A DNA stretch of 64,000 nt from CAVRQM01 sp963723455 (GTDB lineage Bacteria > Pseudomonadota > Alphaproteobacteria > Acetobacterales > Acetobacteraceae). How positions within the stretch are numbered: position 1 is the first letter of the stretch; the number at the start of each line of letters is the position of its first letter. Below the pieces are notes generated by a model. It searched no databases, was not told the origin of the DNA, and saw only the letters and a list, made by a program, of their open reading frames with translations. The position numbers were made by a program, and so were the translations under genes. Shown here one piece after another: positions 19,297 through 28,241 of the stretch. The DNA is taken from NCBI GenBank assembly GCA_963723455.1, contig CAVRQM010000001.1, positions 868,001-932,000 of the forward strand, in the 5' to 3' direction.

Positions 19297-20874
19297 ATGA
19301 GCGGCAGTTCGACGGCGGATGCGGCGTTCTTCGATCCGGTCGCCTACGGCAACGGGCCGCAGGATCAGGTGGCCGACGCGACCGAGGGCGCCGCGGTGAC
19401 GCACCACGTCGCCAGCATCGGCGGCCGCAGCATCGCCTACACGGCCACGGTCGGGCACCTGGTCGCCGTCGATCCCAGCAGTTCGCGCCCCGAGGCGAAG
19501 ATCTTCTACGTGGCGTTCACCCAGGACGGCGCGGCCCTGACCACGCGGCCGGTCACCTTCTTCTACAATGGCGGCCCCGGCTCGTCCTCGGTCTATGTGC
19601 TGCTCGGCTCGTTCGCGCCGCGCCGCATCCGCACCTCGCTGCCCAGCTTCACGCCGCCGCCGCCGTACACGATCGAGGACAACCCCGACAGCCTGCTGGA
19701 CCGCAGCGACCTGGTGTTCATCAATCCGGTGGGCACCGGCTATTCGGCGGCGATCGCGCCCCGGGTGAACAAGGATTTCTGGGGCGTCGATCAGGACGCC
19801 GGCTCGCTGCGCCAGTTCATCAAGCGCTATCTGACCGCCAACGACCGCTGGAACTCGCCGAAGTTCCTGTTCGGCGAATCCTATGGCACGCCGCGCACCG
19901 CGGTCCTGTCGTACTTGCTGCACGAGGACGGCATCGACCTCAACGGGCTGACGCTGCAATCGTCGATCCTGGACTATTCGCAGGCCGGCAATCCGGTCGG
20001 GCTGCTGCCGACCTGGGCGGCCGACGCCTGGTATCACGGCAAGTCCGCCGTGCAGCCGCCGTCGCCGACGCTGCCGCCCTATGCCGAGGCGGCGGCGCGC
20101 TTCGCCGACGGGCCGTATGCGCAGGCGCTGGCGCAGTTCCCGAAGGCCGATCCGGCGGCGGTGGCGCAGCTCAGCGCCGAAATCGGGATCGATCCGACGG
20201 TGCTCACCAGCTGGTCGCTGAACGTCGCCGCGGCGACGTCGCTGGGCACGGCGGCATTCCTGGTAACCTTGCTGCAGGATCGCGGCTTGGCGCTGGGGTC
20301 GTATGACGGGCGCGCGACCGGCATCGACACCGGCATCGCGGCGACGATCGACCCGCGCTCGGGCGGCAACGATCCGACCATGACGGCGGTCAACGGCGTC
20401 TATACGGCGATGTGGAACAGCTATCTGAATGACGAGCTGAAATACACCTCGACATCGTCGTTCACCGACCTGAACGACCAAGCCTTCGCCAACTGGGATT
20501 TCCACCACACCGACCCGACCGGCGCGCAGAAGGGCATCGACGCGCACGGCAACGTGGTGCTGTACACCGCCGGCGACCTGGCCGCGACGATGAGCCTGAA
20601 TGTCGATCTGCGGGTGCTGTCGGCGAACGGCTATTACAACTCGGTGACGCCGTTCCATCAGACGGCGCTGGACCTGGCGGCGATGCCGCTGACCGACCCG
20701 GCGGTGCGCCGCAACCTGACGATCCGCAATTACCCGTCCGGCCACATGATCTATCTCGACGGCGGCTCGCGCACCGCGCTGAAGGCGGATCTGGCACATA
20801 TGTACGACGCCGCCACCGCCGACCACGCGGCGATGGCCAGGGTGCGCGCGCTGCAACGGCCGCCGCGGCCCTGA
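19297..20874 (+). CDS. Peptidase S10 family serine carboxypeptidase-like protein
   Basis: Protein of 525 residues in the S10 carboxypeptidase family. It shows the substrate-binding loop FFYNGGPGSSSVYVLLGSF (about residues 88-106), the nucleophile motif FGESYG (Ser at about 193) and the histidine motif YPSGHMIYLD (His at about 486). At the position where bacterial S10 proteins usually have GYYDxxTP, this one reads GYYNSVTP, so the catalytic Asp may be replaced by Asn. I see no clear signal peptide. Preceded by DUF6494. Activity is uncertain because of the Asn. Confidence 0.85.
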   Translation: MSGSSTADAAFFDPVAYGNGPQDQVADATEGAAVTHHVASIGGRSIAYTATVGHLVAVDPSSSRPEAKIFYVAFTQDGAALTTRPVTFFYNGGPGSSSVYVLLGSFAPRRIRTSLPSFTPPPPYTIEDNPDSLLDRSDLVFINPVGTGYSAAIAPRVNKDFWGVDQDAGSLRQFIKRYLTANDRWNSPKFLFGESYGTPRTAVLSYLLHEDGIDLNGLTLQSSILDYSQAGNPVGLLPTWAADAWYHGKSAVQPPSPTLPPYAEAAARFADGPYAQALAQFPKADPAAVAQLSAEIGIDPTVLTSWSLNVAAATSLGTAAFLVTLLQDRGLALGSYDGRATGIDTGIAATIDPRSGGNDPTMTAVNGVYTAMWNSYLNDELKYTSTSSFTDLNDQAFANWDFHHTDPTGAQKGIDAHGNVVLYTAGDLAATMSLNVDLRVLSANGYYNSVTPFHQTALDLAAMPLTDPAVRRNLTIRNYPSGHMIYLDGGSRTALKADLAHMYDAATADHAAMARVRALQRPPRP

Positions 20875-20913
20875 GGCGTGGCGCCCTGAGTCGCGGCGCC
20901 CTCAGACGCGGCG

Positions 20914-21718
20914 CTAGGCCGGATGCGCCCCGGTGTCCAGCGCAAGCGGCTGGCGGGCGAGGTGCTGGCCGCCGTCCAGCGCCAGCATCTGCCCGGTCAT
21001 CGACGGCAGCGCCAGGATCGCCAGCACCGCGCGGCCGATCTCCTCGGGGCTGGTCGGGCGGCCGAGCGGCAGCGAGGCGGCGTCGCGCGCGAACGCCTCG
21101 ACCAATTCCAGCGTGCTGGGCAGGGTCGGGCCGGGGCCGATGCCGTTGACCCGGATGCGCGGGGCCAGCGCCAGCGCCAGCGACTGCGTCAGCGCCCACA
21201 GGGCGGATTTGGACAGCGCGTAGGAGACGAGTTCGCCGGTCGGCGCCCAGACCCGCGCGTCCAGCAGGTTGATGACCACGCCCTCGGCCGGTTGCGGCAG
21301 CGCCTGCGCGAAACGCTGCGTCAGCACGAACGGCGCGCGCACATTGGGGACCATGTGGTGCGCCCAGCTCTCGGCGCTCGCGCTGTCCCAGGCGTCGCGG
21401 GCGAAGGTGCTGGCGTTGTTGACCAGCACCCCGACCGGGCCGCCCAGCGCCTCGCTTGCGCGCCCGACCAGCGCCTGCACGTCCGCCTCGCACGACAGAT
21501 CGGCGGCGACCGTCGCCGCGGCCACGCCGAGGCTGCGAATTCTCGGCGGCGGCGGCCTCGGCCTCGGCCGTGCTGCTGCGGTAGTGCACGGCAACCGCGA
21601 AGCCGGCGCGCGCGAGCGCGATCGCCGTCGCCCGCCCCAGCCGCCGCGCCGCCCCGGACACCAGGGCCGCGCGCGGGATGCTGCCGGGGATCGCCGCTGC
21701 CAGCGACAGATGGGACAT
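20914..21718 (-). CDS. SDR pteridine-reductase-like protein, PruA/FolM type (frame-interrupted)
   Basis: Short-chain dehydrogenase of about 267 residues when two frames are joined. The nucleotide loop is SGAARRLG at residues 21-28. This fits the TGxxxRxG signature of pteridine reductases (PTR1, FolM, PruA) rather than the usual GxxxGxG. Also present are NNAS, the catalytic YALSK (YxxxK), a DARVW stretch and IRVNGIGPGP. A +1 change near 21540 (an extra A in gagaattc) splits it; repair gives AAEIRSLGVAAATVAADLS. It is the distal gene of the PruR-DcpA operon and would reduce dihydropterins in the cytoplasm. Substrate is inferred from the motif and neighbours. Confidence 0.75.
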
Positions 21719-21727
21719 CGCCGCCGC

Positions 21728-22120
21728 CTAACGCACGCCGGCGCTGTCGCGCGCGGGAGCGCCGGCCGTGCCGATGCGCCAGGCCTGCGGCGTCACCAGG
21801 CTGCGCCGCCGCCGGTGCAGCTCGAACGGGCGCAACGGTGCCGCGTCGCCGAAATCCGCGGCGATCTGGCTCAGGAAACTGGCCTCGTCGGTCCACATGC
21901 CGATATTGACGTAATGCACCGCGGCCTGCGCGTCGGCATCGGCAAGGCTCCAGGTGATCCAGGGCGAGAACGCCGGATCCCGCGCCGCGACCTTGCTCAA
22001 AAACTCCCCGATCAGCCCGGCGCGGTCGCGCACCGTGGCCGCGGCGCGCCAGTAGTCGAGGAACTCGGACTCGCACTCGGGGCGGATCTGCCAATGCACC
22101 AGGATGATCGCGCCGGACAT
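21728..22120 (-). CDS. Small unknown protein between dcpA-like and pruA-like genes
   Basis: About 130 residues, starting at ATG 22120 (MSGAIILVHW) or at the in-frame ATGs 22129 and 22201. The core reads ILVHWQIRPECESEFLDYW, RDRAGLIGEFLSKV, VHYVNIGMWTDEASFLSQI. It looks like a ferredoxin-like alpha-beta fold of the NIPSNAP/antibiotic-monooxygenase type, but this is only a pattern impression. It lies between the GGDEF-EAL gene and the reductase in one apparent operon. That gives it a possible, unproven role in pterin handling. Confidence 0.65.
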   Translation of the reverse strand: MSGAIILVHWQIRPECESEFLDYWRAAATVRDRAGLIGEFLSKVAARDPAFSPWITWSLADADAQAAVHYVNIGMWTDEASFLSQIAADFGDAAPLRPFELHRRRRSLVTPQAWRIGTAGAPARDSAGVR

Positions 22121-22224
22121 GCCGGGCATCCAGCCGCGCCCGGCGGCATCGCGGATATGGCGGGGTTCGTCACCCGGGTCGGCGTCGGCGTCACGCTGCA
22201 TCACGGCTCTCAGGCTTGGGGGGG

Positions 22225-24796
22225 TCAGGCGCGAACGGTTGCGGCCCGGGCCGAGCCGGCCACCCGATCGGCGCGCTGGCCGGACCAGCGCCCCGCCGGG
22301 ACGCGCGGCGGGTCGGCGGCGGGGCCGGGCGCCGGCTGGCCGATTAGGTAGGGGCCGATATCCGCCCGGCGCATCGGCCGGCCGAAATAGTAGCCCTGGC
22401 CCTCGTCGCAGCCGGCGGCGCGGACCTGCGCCAGTTCGCGCACCGTTTCGATGCCCTCGGCGGTCGTCCGCATGCCCAGCTTCGGCGCCAGGTCGACGAT
22501 CGACTGCACGATGGCCAGGGCGTCGGCGTCGTCGGCCATGCCCTGCACGAAGGAGCGGTCCACCTTGATCTTGTCGAACGGGAACCGCCGCAGATAGCTC
22601 AGCGACGAGTAGCCGGTGCCGAAATCGTCCAGCGCGATGCGGATGCCCAGGCCGCGCAGGGCGAACAGCGTGGCGATGTTCGCCTCGTTGTCCTGCAGCA
22701 GCACGGATTCGGTGATCTCCAGCTCCAGGCGCGCCGGCGGCAGGCCGGCGTCGTGCAGCGCCTGTTCGACCACGCCGACCAGGTTGGCGCCGCCGAACTG
22801 GCGCGGCGACAGATTGACCGCTACGCGCAGATCGTCGGGCCACGCGGCGCAGTCGCGGCACGCCTGCTGCAGCGTCCAGGCGCCTAGTGCCCCGATCAGG
22901 CCCATCTCCTCGGCGAGCGGGATGAACCGCCCGGGCAGGATCAGCCCGCGCTCGGGATGGCGCCAGCGGATCAGCGCCTCGAAGCCGCAGGGGCGGTCGG
23001 TGGCGAGGCTGACGACCGGCTGGTAGGTACATCTCGAAATCCTGCCGCGCCAAGGCTTCGCGCAGCTCCAGGCCGAGCAGCCGGCGCTCCTGCACGTCCG
23101 CCTCCATGTCCCGTTCGAAGAAGCAGTACGTGGCGCGGCCGCGCGCCTTGGCCTGGTATAGCGCCATGTCGGCGCTTTTCATCAGCTGGTCGGGATCCCA
23201 GCCGTCGCGCGGCGCGGCGGCGATGCCGATGCTGGCGGTGACCGCGATACGCTGGCCCTCCAGGTCGTACGGGGCCTGCAGCACCTCGACGATGCGCTCG
23301 GCCAGTGCTGCGCTTTGTTCGCGCTGCTGCGTCGGCGCCTGCAGCACCGCGAACTCGTCGCCGCCCAGCCGCGCCACGAGATCGCGCCCGCCGACGCAGT
23401 TGCGCAGCCGGCGTCCGACCATCTCCAGCAGCGCGTCGCCGGCGGGATGGCCCAGCGTGTCGTTCACGTCCTTGAACAGATCCAGGTCCAGCAGCAGCAC
23501 CGCGACGCCTTCGCCGGATTGCTGGCCGGTCCGCAGCGCCGTCTCCATGCGTTCGCGCAGCAGCACCCGGTTCGGCAGGTTGGTCAGGGCGTCGTGATGC
23601 GCCATGTGACGGATCCGCGCCTCGACGCGGCGGCGGTCGGTGATGTCCTCATAGGTCGCGACCCAGCCGCCGCCCGGCATCGGGCGCTGCAGCACCGCGA
23701 TCGCCCGCCCGTCCTCGCCCTCGCAGAAGAAATCGCCGGCCCGCCGCTGCAGGCCGAACAGCAGCTGGCGTTCGGCGATGTCGGACAGCAGCGCGCGATC
23801 GGCAGCGTTGGCGCGGCTGGCCTCGCCCACCATGTCGGCGATCGCCGCACCCGCCGCGGTCGAGCCGGCACGCAGGCCGAACAGCTCGGCGAAGCGCTCG
23901 TTGCAGACGATCACGCGCGCCTGCGCATCGGCCATGCACAGGCCCTGCGACATGTTGTTGAGCGCGGCGTCGAATTGCTGGTTCTGCACGCGCAGCTCGC
24001 CGTCGCGCTGTTGCAGCGCGAGGTTCTGCTGCTGCAGCTCGGCATTGGCCTCATGCACGGCGCGGTTCGCGTCGGCCAGCTCGCGCCCGGTCCGTTCCAG
24101 GCTGCTCGCGACGGTGCGCAGGTCGCGCTGCGCGCGGCCGAGCAGCTCGTTGTGCCGCACCAGCAGGAACACCAGCCCGGCCGCGCACAGCGCCAGCGCG
24201 CCGAGGATGCCGGAGAATATCCAGTGGATGTGGCTGAGCGTGCGCTGATCGGCGGCGACGCGCTCGGCGCCGAGCGCGTCGGCGACCGAGGCCAGCCGCG
24301 TCATCTTCTGGTTCAACGGCACCAGCAGCGCGAGGATGTCGCGCACCGCCCCGGGCTGGTCGATGTCGGCGACCAGCGCCTGGACCTTGGGGATCGCGCG
24401 CGCCAGGGCCGCCACCGTGCCCTTCAGGTCGGGCTCGCGCACCAGCACGTCATCGACCTGGCCGTTGGTCAGCAGGCCGACCCGGTTGGCGACGATCTCC
24501 AGCCGCAACTCGACCCGATCGCGGCTCGTGCCAGAGCCGGGCACGGCATAGGACGCGACCTCCGTCTCCAGCCGCAGCAGCTCGGCCAGCGACTGGCTGG
24601 CGTCCCAGGTTATGTTGTAGCGGGAGACTTGGCTCAGCGCGCTCTGCCGCTGCACGATCAGCAGGCTGGTATAGGCGGCGGCCAGCGCCAGCACGCCGAT
24701 CACGCCGAGCAGCAGCGGCTTGACGGCGAACCGCGCCGCGGCCGCGCGCTGCACCAGGCCCGCCGGCGGGCGCATCGTGATCGACGGACGGCGCAC
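22225..24796 (-). CDS. Membrane GGDEF-EAL protein, DcpA-like (frame-interrupted)
   Basis: Dual diguanylate cyclase/phosphodiesterase of about 857 residues. TM1 at residues 27-48, a periplasmic domain of about 140 residues, TM2 at 191-213, a coiled coil at 215-275, a PAS domain at 276-386 (FDAALNNMSQGLCMAD), GGDEF from 396 with an intact motif at 478-482 (LGGDEFAVL), then EAL with intact GFEALIRW, LEITES and DDFGTGYSS. Both active sites look competent. A +1 change near 23030 lies between GGDEF and EAL; removing one base gives FEMYLQPVVSLATDRP. The start is GTG 24796 or ATG 24775. It directly follows the PruR-like gene, so the periplasmic domain is the likely docking site for that protein. Confidence 0.85.
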
Positions 24797-24803
24797 GATC
24801 GGC

Positions 24804-25361
24804 CTAGCGCACGTCCATCGCGGAGACCTGCCAGACCGAGCGCATGTAGAACTTGTCCTGCCGCAGGTCCGGGTTGCTGTCGAACGGATAGATGATGAAC
24901 AGCGGGCCCTTGTCGCTGACCGGCATGTACGCGCCGTCGCGCTTCAGCGCCAACAGCGTCCCGTACTGGCTGAAATCCGACATCGGCAGCTCGCTGCTGT
25001 AGTCGTTCAGCGCCGAGACCAGCACGCGGTCGCCGTACGCGCCGAGCACGTCCATCAACCGGCTCAGCCGCACGCCGCCGAACCGCTCCGGCTCCTTGTA
25101 CCAGGGCGTCTTGGTGACCACCTCGGTCATGCCCAGCGCCTCGATCATCGGCCGGTCGAACACCGCCCGCGCGCCGTCGTTGAAGGTCTTGATCTTGCCG
25201 GTGACCACCAGGACCGGCGCACCGGTCGGCGCGCCCAGACCGGCGCCCAGACCGGCGCCCAGACCGGCCGCGCGGGCGCGCCGGCCGGTCGCCAGCACGG
25301 CGCCGGCGCCGGCGCACAGAAGTCCAAGCGATCGTCTCGTCAGCATCGGTCGCATCGTCAT
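24804..25361 (-). CDS. Periplasmic molybdopterin/pterin-binding domain protein, PruR-like
   Basis: Protein of 185 residues with an RR-containing signal peptide (LTRRSLGLLCAGAGAVLATG) and then a compact SUOX-type molybdopterin-binding fold: TPWYKEPERFGGVRLSRLM, VLVSALNDYSSELPMSDF and GPLFIIYPFDSNPDLR. The mature part contains no cysteine. The metal-ligating Cys of true molybdoenzymes is therefore missing, as reported for the pterin-binding PruR of Agrobacterium. A (GLGA)n linker after the signal peptide comes from three 12-bp repeats. Its stop lies 8 bp before the GGDEF-EAL start, the same order as expected for pruR-dcpA. Confidence 0.75.
   Translation of the reverse strand: MTMRPMLTRRSLGLLCAGAGAVLATGRRARAAGLGAGLGAGLGAPTGAPVLVVTGKIKTFNDGARAVFDRPMIEALGMTEVVTKTPWYKEPERFGGVRLSRLMDVLGAYGDRVLVSALNDYSSELPMSDFSQYGTLLALKRDGAYMPVSDKGPLFIIYPFDSNPDLRQDKFYMRSVWQVSAMDVR
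25231..25266. repeat. Three perfect 12-bp tandem repeats
   Basis: gcgcccagaccg three times in a row inside the PruR-like gene. On the coding strand it encodes a Gly-Leu-Gly-Ala linker just after the signal peptide. Copy number could vary without breaking the frame. Confidence 0.9.
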
Positions 25362-25611
25362 CTCGTTCCGTTCAATCCGTTGTTCCGTTCAGTCCAGCGC
25401 AAGCCAGCGGGCCGTCACCGGTGTCGATACGGCAGCATCTGCATCATGTGCGAATCGGAAACTTTACGTCTCGACCGATCAACGTTTTCGCGTGCTTGTA
25501 ACGCGCATGCGGCGGCTTGATTTGATAGCCTGCCGGCCGCATGGAGACCAGCGGTTTTTCAGAGCTTCTGCGCGTTGCTCCAATGCTTCGTGAACACGGC
25601 GATGGTGCATC
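25362..25611. promoter_or_regulatory. Shared control region between pruR-like and folE operons
   Basis: About 250 bp between two divergent operons and clearly more AT-rich than its surroundings (for example aactttacg, gcttgtaac, tttgatagcc). Both promoters must lie here, and both operons would handle pterins. I cannot assign exact -35/-10 boxes or an operator with confidence. Confidence 0.45.
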
Positions 25612-25647
25612 GTGACAGAGTCGGTAACTGGCTTTTTGGGTGAGAAA

Positions 25648-26322
25648 ATGAGTGCGAACGTACGCAAGCTGATATTTTCGAAGCGCGGCAACGAGAGTCT
25701 GTCGGAGCCGCTGGACAACTCGGAGCGCAGCCAGATGACGGCGCTCGCGACCGTCAAGCTGGAGGAGCTGTTCGACGTGCTGTCGATCGACCACAAGAAC
25801 GACCACAACACGCGCGGCACGCCCGGGCGGGTGGCGCGGATGTTCATCGACGAGCTGCTGCGCGGCCGCTACACCGCACCGCCGCCGATCACCGAGTTCG
25901 ACAACGCGCTCGGCTACGACGACCTGATCGTCACCGGCCCTATCGAGCTGCGCTCGACCTGCGCGCACCACCTGATGCCGATCGTGGGCCAGGTGTATGT
26001 CGGCATCGTGCCGGCGCCCGAGGGGCGCATCATCGGCCTGTCCAAATACGATCGCATCGTCGCGCATTTCGCCGCCCGCCTGCAGATCCAGGAGGAACTG
26101 GTCGAGCAGATCGGCCGCTACGTCGAGGAAGTCACGCAGCCGGCCGGCCTGGCGGTGCGCATCAGCGCCGTGCACATGTGCAAGACGCATCGCGGCGTGC
26201 GCGGCCATTCGCGCAGCCGCATGGTGAGCAGCGCGTTCTACGGCACGCTCAAGACCGATCCGGGGCTGAAGCAGCGCTTCCTTCAGGAGTGCCTCGGCCT
26301 GGAGAACGGCGGCAGCCTGTGA
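25648..26322 (+). CDS. folE: GTP cyclohydrolase I
   Basis: First enzyme of pterin synthesis: GTP to 7,8-dihydroneopterin triphosphate. The Zn-binding and catalytic residues are visible: RSTCAHHLMPIVGQVYVG (Cys and His ligands), GLSKYDRIV, and HMCKTHRGVRGHSRSRM with the second Cys. About 224 residues from ATG 25648, which has gggtgag upstream. A GTG at 25612 would add 12 residues. It heads an operon with a PTPS-like protein and an unknown. It may feed folate, queuosine and, in this context, a signalling pterin. Confidence 0.93.
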   Translation: MSANVRKLIFSKRGNESLSEPLDNSERSQMTALATVKLEELFDVLSIDHKNDHNTRGTPGRVARMFIDELLRGRYTAPPPITEFDNALGYDDLIVTGPIELRSTCAHHLMPIVGQVYVGIVPAPEGRIIGLSKYDRIVAHFAARLQIQEELVEQIGRYVEEVTQPAGLAVRISAVHMCKTHRGVRGHSRSRMVSSAFYGTLKTDPGLKQRFLQECLGLENGGSL

Positions 26323-26356
26323 CCGGGGCACGACGGATCGACAGGGAAATCACCCG

Positions 26357-26950
26357 ATGCTCGCGATAGCGGATAGCGGGGGCGGCGTGTTCCGCTCGGC
26401 CAAGACCTATGATCACAGCGAAGGCCTGTCCTGCTGCTTCCGGCAGTGGCGGGCGAGCCACTCGCATTGCCGCCTGCTGCACGGCTATGCGCTGGCCTTC
26501 CGGTTCGTGTTCGCCACGCGCGAGCTGGACCAGCACAACTGGTGCCTGGACTTCGGCGCGCTGAAGCCGGTCCGCGCCTGGCTGCATGAGATGTTCGACC
26601 ACACGACGATCGTCGCCGAGGACGATCCGCAGCGCGCGCAGTTCGAGCGCATGCAGCAGGCCGGGCTGATGCAGCTTCGCGTGCTGCCCGCGGTCGGCTG
26701 CGAGGCGGTGGCGCAGGCGGTGTTCGCGCATGTCGCCGGGTTCCTGATGGAGCGCACCGGCCGGCGCGTGTGGCTGGAATCCGTCGAAGTCCGAGAGCAC
26801 GGCGGCAACGCCGCGATCTATTCGGCGGAACCGGCGGGCGGCATGTGGCGTGCGCACGCCGTCGAGCGCGCCGGCCTGCATGACGAGCCGGCCCGGCCGG
26901 CGCGCAGCCGCGCGGCTCTCGAGCCGCTCGGGCTGCAGGAGCCTCCGTGA
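26357..26950 (+). CDS. 6-carboxy/6-pyruvoyl tetrahydropterin synthase-like protein (QueD family)
   Basis: Protein of 197 residues in the PTPS/QueD fold. The core CFRQWRASHSHCRLLHGYAL holds the catalytic Cys and a His ligand, but the usual LHGH motif reads LHGY, so one zinc ligand differs. Later motifs are NWCLDFGALKPVRAWLHEMFDHTTIV and WLESVEVREHGGNAAIYS. It sits 34 bp after folE, whose product is the substrate of this family. It could act in queuosine synthesis or make a different pterin. The Tyr in place of His makes the exact reaction uncertain. Confidence 0.8.
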   Translation: MLAIADSGGGVFRSAKTYDHSEGLSCCFRQWRASHSHCRLLHGYALAFRFVFATRELDQHNWCLDFGALKPVRAWLHEMFDHTTIVAEDDPQRAQFERMQQAGLMQLRVLPAVGCEAVAQAVFAHVAGFLMERTGRRVWLESVEVREHGGNAAIYSAEPAGGMWRAHAVERAGLHDEPARPARSRAALEPLGLQEPP

Positions 26951-27633
26951 TGAATGAACTCGACGCGCTGCTGCGCCAATGGGCGGCGGTCAGCACCGGC
27001 TTCCTGACCAGCGAGGCGACTGGCCGGGTGGCGCTCGGCGTGGTCGGCGGGCTGGGCGTGCATGGCCTGGCCCGCTCGCCGGCGGCCGAGGCCGAGCGCC
27101 TGGCCTTCGCCGCCGTGGCGCAGGTGCTGCGCGAATATGCAGGCTGGGGCGGCTGGCCGGAGCAGGACGCGGACAGCATCGCGCGGGCGCTGCTGGCATT
27201 CGAGACGGTGCAGGGCTGGGCGATGATGACCGACCTCTCGCCGTTCTCGGCCGGCCTCAGCCACAGCGCCAACGAGGCGCTCACGCTGTACGACGCGGCC
27301 TCGCGCTGCGACCGCATCGCCGAGGAGTTCGAGATCGGCGACCGGGTCGCCGTGACCTGCTGGTTCCAGGCGGCGCATCGCGAAGCCTTCCGCGCGGTGA
27401 TGCGCTGCCCCGAGATCCTGTCCGGCGATGACGCCTTGTCGGAGGAGATGATCCGGGTGGCGGCGGCCGCGCACATCTCTCGCCTGCAGCGCGAGCCGGA
27501 GGCGGTGCGGGTGTTCGGCTTGGCCGAGGTCGAGGCGATTCCGGTGGTGGAGGCGGCGGTGCGCTGCTCAAGCCGGCGCGCGATCGAGCAGCAGAAGGCG
27601 CAGAACCAGGCGCTCGCGCACCCGCCGCGCTGA
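26950..27633 (+). CDS. Hypothetical protein in folE operon
   Basis: Helical soluble protein of 227 residues with no family I recognise. ATG 26950 overlaps the preceding stop (TGATG), which suggests translational coupling. Features are a conserved-looking WGGWPEQDADSIARALLAFE, MMTDLSPFSAGLSHSANEAL and CDRIAEEFEIGDRVAVTCWF, with a basic, Gln-rich tail. No signal peptide or membrane segment. Because it is tightly linked to folE and the PTPS-like gene, a pterin-related job is possible but unproven. Confidence 0.7.
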   Translation: MNELDALLRQWAAVSTGFLTSEATGRVALGVVGGLGVHGLARSPAAEAERLAFAAVAQVLREYAGWGGWPEQDADSIARALLAFETVQGWAMMTDLSPFSAGLSHSANEALTLYDAASRCDRIAEEFEIGDRVAVTCWFQAAHREAFRAVMRCPEILSGDDALSEEMIRVAAAAHISRLQREPEAVRVFGLAEVEAIPVVEAAVRCSSRRAIEQQKAQNQALAHPPR

Positions 27634-27734
27634 GCGGCACAGCCTGGCCGCCCGCGGCCCGCCGCCCGCTGGCAAGCCTTCGTTAAGCGCGCTGCGGCAA
27701 GCTGCCCCGTCAGCAGAGGCGGGCGGCAGCGACG

Positions 27735-28241
27735 ATGGCCAGCGGAGCAGCGACCACACCGGATGACGTGGCCACGGCCGCCCCGGCACGCGGCGGCAAG
27801 AAAAAGCTGCTGCTGCTGGCGGCGCCGGCGGTCCTGGCGCTGCTTGCCGCCGGGCTATGGTTCAGCGGCATCCTGCCCGGGATGCTCGGCACCGGCAGGC
27901 GCGCCCCCGCCGATCAGGCGGCCGATGCGCCGCATCCCGCGGTGTTTGTCGAACTGCCGGAGATGGTGGCCAACCTGAACGCCGGCGGCCGGCGCGACGC
28001 CTTCGTGAAGCTGCGCGCGCGCGTCGAACTGGCCAGCGCGGCCGACCAGCCGGCGCTGCAGGCGGCGATGCCGCGGCTGCAGGATCTGTTCCAGACCTTC
28101 CTGCGCGAGACGCGGCCGGAGGAACTGCGCGGCTCGGCCGGCACCTGGCGGCTGCGCGAGGAATTGCTGGCGCGCGCCAATGTCGCGGCTGCGCCGGTGC
28201 GGGTCACCGCCGTGCTGTTCACCGAACTGCTCGTGCAATGA
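27735..28241 (+). CDS. fliL: Flagellar basal body-associated protein FliL
   Basis: Protein of 168 residues. A short Lys-rich cytoplasmic N-terminus (GGKKK) is followed by a membrane helix (about residues 24-44) and the periplasmic FliL domain: FVELPEMVANLNAGGRRDAFVKLRARVEL ... RLQDLFQTFLRETRPEELRG ... RLREELLARANVAAAP...VLFTELLVQ. It surrounds the stator and affects torque. Its stop overlaps the fliM start (ATGA), so the flagellar operon starts here. Confidence 0.9.
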   Translation: MASGAATTPDDVATAAPARGGKKKLLLLAAPAVLALLAAGLWFSGILPGMLGTGRRAPADQAADAPHPAVFVELPEMVANLNAGGRRDAFVKLRARVELASAADQPALQAAMPRLQDLFQTFLRETRPEELRGSAGTWRLREELLARANVAAAPVRVTAVLFTELLVQ

